Of a stretch of DNA of 15,573 nucleotides, positions 14,276 through 15,573 are shown in pieces. This stretch comes from Nitrososphaerales archaeon TH526. GTDB lineage: Archaea > Thermoproteota > Nitrososphaeria > Nitrososphaerales > Nitrososphaeraceae. The DNA lies in the NCBI GenBank assembly GCA_014523665.1, contig JAATVR010000784.1, forward strand, positions 1 to 15,573, in the 5' to 3' direction. Within the stretch, counting starts at the first letter, position 1; each line of letters begins with the position of its first letter. Below the pieces are notes generated by a model. That model did not search any database, was not told where the DNA came from, and was given only the letters and a program-made list of their open reading frames with translations. Made by a program: the position numbers and the translations under genes.

Positions 14276-14284
14276 TATATAAAG
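14276..14284 (+). promoter_or_regulatory. Strong plus-strand TATA-box candidate facing an antisense region
   Basis: TATATAAAG predicts transcription from about 14305 rightward, antisense to the gene at 14340-14549. Downstream it reads CTCAGTGATCTGAG, a five-base stem with a four-base loop (around 14292-14305). No protein gene follows on the plus strand, so a small or antisense RNA is possible. Confidence 0.3.
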
Positions 14285-14339
14285 TGCTGATCTCAGTGAT
14301 CTGAGTGAGGTCCCGCTGTTGAATGAGCCACATCAAAAG

Positions 14340-14549
14340 TTAGATGGAGTGTAGACGATTTTGCATTCCGCCTTTAGTCCCATAAGCAATGTCCAACAAG
14401 CGCTTGTCCTGATCACGCTTATATATTGTTATTTTCCCAGCTACGATCTTTCCATCAGCGTATACGGGAGAATAGTCTGAGATCTTATGTGATCCTGTTG
14501 CTCCTTCTCTTAGCCCACTCGTAACCCTACCCTTTTGAATCCACAGCAT
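14340..14549 (-). CDS. Hypothetical 69-residue basic protein
   Basis: ATG at 14547-14549, stop at 14340. It reads MLWIQKGRVTSGLREGATGS, then ISDYSPVYADGKIVAGKITI, then YKRDQDKRLLDIAYGTKGGM. Alternating hydrophobic residues in the middle suggest a small beta-rich fold, and the net charge is positive. An AT-rich box (AATTATTAATTC, 14561-14572) lies at leaderless-promoter distance. No family recognised. Its end may be frameshifted, but no better frame was found. Confidence 0.45.
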   Translation of the reverse strand: MLWIQKGRVTSGLREGATGSHKISDYSPVYADGKIVAGKITIYKRDQDKRLLDIAYGTKGGMQNRLHSI

Positions 14550-14560
14550 ACTACCAGTAT

Positions 14561-14576
14561 GAATTAATAATTTATG
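14561..14576 (-). promoter_or_regulatory. AT-rich promoter candidate for the 14340 gene
   Basis: On the minus strand CATAAATTATTAATTC, centred about 20 bases upstream of the ATG at 14549. It contains a TATA-like core and is compatible with a leaderless transcript. Confidence 0.3.
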
Positions 14577-14794
14577 GAAATTTGTGCAGATTACGGTTTG
14601 ACCTAAAAGGAACTGAAAAGTTCTGCCCTTCCTTTGGAAATTCTGTTTCTGCAGACCACACTTCCCCTATCGAGATCATCTAGATATAACTCTCTCTATC
14701 TTTTTGAGAAGGCATTAAGACTAACTTTGAAAACCCGTCAATTATAAAGGTGGTAGGGGCTAGTCTTGACTTTTACCCTTACTATTTCATTGAG
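14577..14794 (+). other. Non-coding stretch with a second TATA-like box
   Basis: No gene seen. ATTATAAAGG at 14741-14750 is a second promoter-like sequence upstream of the 14817 gene. Confidence 0.3.
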
Positions 14795-14800
14795 TATAAA
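14795..14800 (+). promoter_or_regulatory. TATA-box candidate for the 14817 gene
   Basis: TATAAA centred about 20 bases upstream of the ATG at 14817. There is no Shine-Dalgarno motif, consistent with a leaderless transcript. Confidence 0.4.
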
Positions 14801-14816
14801 CTAGATATATCCAAAA

Positions 14817-15128
14817 ATGATCCTTCAGGTAAAGCACAATATTCAGAACCAAGAAATAGTTATTGTAGATGCTTTCAACGGTGAATTGTTATCGTTATCT
14901 GACAAGAAGAGGACTAAGTTTGTGAACAAACTCAATCCTTTCCTTTCTCAAAGGAATGCAGATTTAGCATCTAGTGACATCGCAGAAAGAAATCAGATCA
15001 TTAATGATTCAAGAAATATCGAATATAAAGTGAGTCTGATCAAGTGCCCATCTCAACATTGTTTCTGCGATTTCACGATACATGGTCTTATCTATTTTAA
15101 GTTCTGTTCCAAATTCGACTTGCTGTAG
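14817..15128 (+). CDS. Hypothetical protein; 3' part doubtful
   Basis: 103 codons, ATG start under a TATA box. The first 65 residues (MILQVKHNIQNQEIVIVDAF, then LSLSDKKRTKFVNKLNPFLS, then SDIAERNQIINDS) look like a real soluble protein. After about 15005 the composition turns odd (KCPSQHCFCDFTIHGLIYFK), because this part is antisense to a more convincing minus-strand frame at 15009-15237. The true gene may therefore be shorter or frameshifted near 15005. No family recognised. Confidence 0.4.
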   Translation: MILQVKHNIQNQEIVIVDAFNGELLSLSDKKRTKFVNKLNPFLSQRNADLASSDIAERNQIINDSRNIEYKVSLIKCPSQHCFCDFTIHGLIYFKFCSKFDLL

Positions 15129-15237
15129 CTCGACCCGGACAGAGAATCATAACTGGCTTTTCGTCGTCTGGACAAGGTTCCTGAAGATTAACAAAGGTTC
15201 CATTATCACGATCTACAATTCCTGTTTCTCCAGCTTA
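15009..15237 (-). pseudogene. Decayed hypothetical gene on the minus strand
   Basis: Frame 1 (15237 to 15097) reads AGETGIVDRDNGTFVNLQEP then CPDDEKPVMI. One base over, it continues FSVRVELQQVEFGTELKIDK, then TMYREIAETMLRWALDQTHF, then IFDIS, ending at 15009-15011. Joining the frames near 15150 gives about 75 coherent residues with a beta-rich start and an amphipathic helix. There is no start codon at the left of the reading. It follows the two consecutive stops of the next gene (15238) in the same frame, so it could be the start or continuation of something lost. No family recognised. Confidence 0.35.
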
Positions 15238-15573
15238 TTATGGAGTTGGTAGGCCAGCGTATCGGTCACCTGGTCTACCAGCGCCTTCCCAATCTTGTCG
15301 TGCTTTTTCATTTTGCTCATCAGGAGTTCCCGCATATTCACCTCCAGTCCAACCGTCATCTTCGGTACTGGCCATCTTATCAGAAGAAGTTGGCGTGGGT
15401 GTAGGAAAAGGAGCAGAAGTAGTAATACCAGTTGAAGCAGGACCTATCTCAACTATCTGGGCTGAACGCATCACAATTCCTGGAGCCGCATCAATCCGGA
15501 TTACAACTTCATCCTCATTTACCTGTGGTCTGAATCCATCAACACCGTTTGAGCTTTCTACGTCTTTTGTCCA
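15238..15573 (-). CDS. C-terminal part of a hypothetical protein with Pro/Thr/Ser-rich linker (cut by window edge)
   Basis: The frame is open to the right window edge, so the start is outside; an ATG at 15474 is probably internal. Visible: WTKDVESSNGVDGFRPQVNE, then DEVVIRIDAAPGIVMRSAQI, a low-complexity linker (SAPFPTPTPTSSDKM), then a charged Gly-rich tail with DEQNEKARQDWEGAGRPGDR, ending GLPTP and two stop codons (TAA TAA). The linker suggests a multidomain or exported protein. No catalytic motif is visible. Confidence 0.5.
   Translation of the reverse strand, partial: WTKDVESSNGVDGFRPQVNEDEVVIRIDAAPGIVMRSAQIVEIGPASTGITTSAPFPTPTPTSSDKMASTEDDGWTGGEYAGTPDEQNEKARQDWEGAGRPGDRYAGLPTP

Noticed and set aside
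1..15573. CRISPR array or insertion-sequence ends.
   Set aside because: No regularly spaced repeats and no paired terminal inverted repeats with target duplications were seen. The only tandem repeats are two short duplications.

Overview
The window looks like a low-GC archaeal chromosome, most likely an ammonia-oxidising member of the Nitrososphaeria (soil type, Nitrososphaera/Nitrosocosmicus-like). The signs are the start of a proteasome beta subunit at the left edge, a RadA paralog next to an OB-fold protein, TATA boxes placed for leaderless or short-leader transcripts, single-domain response regulators, and small secreted proteins of the Asp/Gly/Phe/Cys type (GFxxGC, HTxEFMxxYxxGFxxC). The organism call rests on recognised protein styles and was not checked by a search.

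Layout. 1-74 (-): start of the proteasome beta subunit. 204-612 (+): broken secreted-type Cys protein. 1018-1918 (+): CYTH-domain protein with one frameshift, followed by a one-TM protein (1934) and a well-formed conserved 160-residue protein (2512). 3000-4460: gene-poor, with two decayed copies of one coding segment and a broken response regulator. 4462-6372 (+): subtilisin-like S8 peptidase in three pieces. 6555-7387: divergent small membrane protein and one-TM protein. 7735-8144 (+): broken pentapeptide-repeat protein. 8722-9123 (-): intact response regulator. 9124-10618: mostly non-coding, with a decayed gene, a 26-residue membrane peptide and an AbiJ-N-terminal-domain-like fragment. 10674-12109 (-): three-gene cassette of a Cys/His mini-protein, a RadA paralog and an OB-fold protein. 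12181-12644 (+): broken secreted-type protein. 13230-14181 (-): two-gene operon whose second gene is a two-TM protein. 14340-15573: small hypothetical genes and a gene cut by the right edge.

The dominant feature is how many genes become full-length and coherent if one base is added or removed (CYTH, RadA paralog, OB protein, two-TM protein, pentapeptide protein). Some lesions, such as the apparent loss of a peptidase prodomain, are not simple indels. The window is therefore either an accessory region under decay, an assembly with residual indel errors, or both. The most interesting functional unit is the Cys/His protein - RadA paralog - OB-fold cassette, a candidate auxiliary recombination or repair module with overlapping stop/start coupling.
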